DNA of 33,000 nt from JBBSBY01 sp038205805. GTDB lineage: Bacteria; Desulfobacterota; Desulfomonilia; Desulfomonilales; Desulfomonilaceae. Positions 31,157 through 33,000 of this stretch are shown here, piece after piece. Below the pieces are notes generated by a model that had not been told where the DNA came from, searched no databases, and saw only the letters and a program-made list of their open reading frames with translations. The stretch lies in the NCBI GenBank assembly GCA_038205805.1, contig JBBRBO010000029.1, forward strand, positions 1 through 33,000. The letters run 5' to 3'. Position numbers and translations under genes: made by a program. Numbering within the stretch: the stretch's first letter is position 1; every line of letters begins with the position of its first letter.

Positions 31157-32341
31157 TTACGTGTCCAATGCCGCGACACCGGGTAATGTCTTGCCTTCCA
31201 TGAATTCCATGAAGGCGCCGCCCCCTGTGGAGATATATGAGATCTTATCCGAGATGCCTGCTTGAGCCGCTGCTCGAAGCGTATCGCCCCCGCCGATCAG
31301 GGTGAACGCCGTGGAATCCGCCACCGCCTTCGCAATTTCCATGGAGCCTTTGCTGAATTCCGGGATCTCAAACACACCCATGGGGCCGTTCCAGATGATT
31401 GTGCCGGCGTCTGCGATGCGCTCCTTGAAAAGGGCTATGGTTTTCGGGCCGATGTCCAGGGCCATGTGACCCGCCGGTATCTCGGATGCGTCCACCACTC
31501 GAGTGGCCACTCCTTGTTCCATTTTCTCCGCAATGACCACATCGTCAGGGAGCAGCACGGCGCAACCTCTCTCACCTGCGGCCCGTAAAATATCCCATGC
31601 AAGGTTGGTCATGTCCTCTTCGATCTTTGAGCCGCCCACATCGTAGCCGTATGCCTTGAGGAAGGTGTTGGCCATGCCGCCGCCGACGAGAATGGTGTCC
31701 ATTTTCGTCAAAATATGCCGAAGCACGCCCATCTTGTCCGAAACCTTGGCGCCGCCGAAGATACTCACCACAGGGTGAGTGGGATTCGCAAAGGCCTTCG
31801 AGAGATTGTCCAGTTCCTCCTTCATGAGAAAGCCGGCGGCCTTTTCCTTTACGAGATCCGCCACTCCCACGGTTGAGGCGTGAGCCCGGTGGGCCGTGCC
31901 GAAGGCGTCGTTGACATACACATCCGCTATGGAAGCGAGCTGTTTCGAGAATTCCGGGTCGTTTTTCGTCTCACCGGGATGAAAGCGCAGATTCTCCAGG
32001 AGCAGCAATCCACCTTCAGGGAGTTCGGCTACGGCCTTTTCCACGTCCGGGCCGACGCTCTCATTGACGAATCTCACTTCGGCGCCCAGGAGTTCACTGA
32101 GCTTATTCGCCACGGGCTTGAGGCTCAGTTCAGACCGAACTTCGCCTTTGGGGCGCCCGAGATGGGAAGTTAATATGGATTTCGCTCCGTGGTCCACGGC
32201 ATACTTTATGGTGGGCAAAGCCCGACGAAGCCTGGTGTCGTCCTTAATGGCGCCGTTTGCGTCCAAAGGAGCGTTAAAATCGAAACGAAAGAGAACTCGT
32301 TTTCCCTTGAGATCAATTTCACGAATATCTTTTACGGACAT
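31157..32341 (-). CDS. pgk: Phosphoglycerate kinase
   Basis: This 394-residue enzyme makes ATP from 1,3-bisphosphoglycerate in glycolysis, and runs in reverse in gluconeogenesis. The start ATG at 32341 has GGGGGAA in front; a start four codons upstream is less likely. Visible: substrate-binding RVLFRFDFNAPLD at about 16-28, LTSHLGRPKGE, the hinge VVSIFGGAKVSDKMGVL, WNGPMGVFE and the nucleotide-binding GGGDTLRA near the end. Of normal length. It is followed after 163 bases by tpiA and preceded by gap, with a larger gap that holds a family B repeat. Confidence 0.97.
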   Translation of the reverse strand: MSVKDIREIDLKGKRVLFRFDFNAPLDANGAIKDDTRLRRALPTIKYAVDHGAKSILTSHLGRPKGEVRSELSLKPVANKLSELLGAEVRFVNESVGPDVEKAVAELPEGGLLLLENLRFHPGETKNDPEFSKQLASIADVYVNDAFGTAHRAHASTVGVADLVKEKAAGFLMKEELDNLSKAFANPTHPVVSIFGGAKVSDKMGVLRHILTKMDTILVGGGMANTFLKAYGYDVGGSKIEEDMTNLAWDILRAAGERGCAVLLPDDVVIAEKMEQGVATRVVDASEIPAGHMALDIGPKTIALFKERIADAGTIIWNGPMGVFEIPEFSKGSMEIAKAVADSTAFTLIGGGDTLRAAAQAGISDKISYISTGGGAFMEFMEGKTLPGVAALDT

Positions 32342-32707
32342 AATTTCCCCCATTAGACAGGAGCTGTTCGTCGGTTCACAATTTCCCCGCCGACGTGTGG
32401 AAAGCGATCACGCGCCGACTGTAGGCGTCCACTCACGGAATCTTACTACGGATGAAAAGGACGGCACAATGGGAGGGATTGCGGTAAACGGTTACGGCTC
32501 ACATCCACCGACATGGCGCATCCCGCTTCGTGAGTGACGTAGCCCGCGCCTTCGGAGTTCCCGTTCACCGGGAACCATCCAGTCATTTGGAATTACTATG
32601 GGTTGACCGGAGGGGAGATCAATCTCCTCCGGCTTTCACCAAGGCTGGAGGCGTCTCAAGCCCGATGAACGATTACCGACGGGAACAAATCACGGACGCG
32701 GCGCCGT
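32342..32707. other. gap-pgk intergenic region with a family B repeat
   Basis: It holds a family B unit at 32602-32675 and a TTCCCGTTCACCGGGAA palindrome at about 32559-32575. No gene is seen. Its length suggests that pgk may have its own promoter. Confidence 0.5.
32602..32675 (+). repeat. Dispersed repeat family B, reference copy
   Basis: GTTGACCGGAGGGGAGATCA, ATCTCCTCCGGCTTTCACC, then GGCTGGAGGCGTCTCAAGCC and CGATGAACGATTA. The left half forms a strong stem of CCGGAGGnGAGAT/ATCTCCTCCGG. It matches 29241-29314 (minus) and 7170-7250. Confidence 0.78.
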
Positions 32708-33000
32708 TTAGAGATCCTTGCCCACCATGACGGCAAGATCCACCATTCGTGCGGAATAGCCGGATTCGTTGTCATACCAGGCGAGAATCTTCACGAGGTT
32801 CCCATCAACGCAGAACGTCGAAGGAGCGTCAAAAATAGAAGAGTAGGGGCTGTTGATGAAGTCCGTGCTCACCAGCGGTTCATCCGAATACTGCAGCACG
32901 TGTTTCATCTTACCGTCGGCAGCATTCTTGACGGCGTTGTTCACTGCTTCTACGGATGTGCTTTTCTTCACCACCACGCTCAGGTCCACCAAGGACACAT
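32708..33000 (-). CDS. gap: Glyceraldehyde-3-phosphate dehydrogenase, C-terminal end (partial)
   Basis: The reading frame enters from the right edge, so only about 97 residues are present. They match the C-terminal catalytic part of type I NAD-dependent GAPDH: VSLVDLSVVVKKSTSVEAVNNAVKNAADGKMKHVLQYSDEPLVSTDFINSPYSSIFDAPST, then the family signature VKILAWYDNESGYSARMVDLAVMV. The catalytic Cys lies upstream, outside the window. Next genes on the same strand are pgk, tpiA and secG. Confidence 0.96.
   Translation of the reverse strand, partial: VSLVDLSVVVKKSTSVEAVNNAVKNAADGKMKHVLQYSDEPLVSTDFINSPYSSIFDAPSTFCVDGNLVKILAWYDNESGYSARMVDLAVMVGKDL

Overview
The window looks like a chromosomal segment of a Gram-negative, probably anaerobic deltaproteobacterium (Desulfobacterota/Syntrophia-like). 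This is inferred from gene content: a glnD-xerD pair, a gap-pgk-tpiA-secG glycolysis/secretion cluster, a fused proline-catabolism enzyme (PutA type), an NtrC-type two-component system linked to a polyferredoxin membrane protein, and many secreted proteins of unknown function. GC content is moderate, intergenic spaces are large, and they are filled with dispersed non-coding repeats. I cannot name the species from sequence alone.

Layout. (1) Positions 1-2007 are the right end of an integrated element: the tail of a phage-type adenine methylase, an excisionase-like HTH protein and a tyrosine integrase, ending at the 3' end of tRNA-Ala(CGC). (2) 2008-3428 has no convincing gene and holds repeats of two families. 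(3) 3429-6062 is an accessory stretch: a possible MoaD-like protein with a tiny winged-helix-like partner, a DUF433 antitoxin with a frameshifted PIN-like toxin, tRNA-Ser(CGA), and a RelE-type toxin-antitoxin pair. (4) 6158-13458 carries a TPM-domain membrane protein, a large hybrid histidine kinase, a GAF/degenerate-GGDEF protein, a cysteine synthase and a secreted protein of unknown function. (5) 13559-20827 carries xerD and glnD on the minus strand, then putA and a DUF2059 secreted protein on the plus strand. (6) 20905-26511 (minus) is a three-gene operon: sensor kinase, NtrC-like regulator, and an unusual cNMP-binding/AAA/polyferredoxin fusion. (7) 27151-28921 carries a CBS-CBS-ACT protein and an ADP-ribosylglycohydrolase. 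(8) 28922-29727 is intergenic, with repeats and a consensus ParB-binding site (parS). (9) 29728-33000 (minus) is gap (partial), pgk, tpiA, secG.

The most striking items are these: the 879-residue fusion protein, whose AAA domain resembles a sigma-54 activator but has lost the GAFTGA loop and Walker B acids and is joined to a membrane Fe-S module, under a neighbouring kinase/NtrC pair; at least three families of dispersed, structured non-coding repeats (called A, B and C here), several copies of which sit where terminators are expected; the parS site, which hints that the replication origin may be not far away; and a frameshift that splits the DUF5615-like toxin next to its intact antitoxin.
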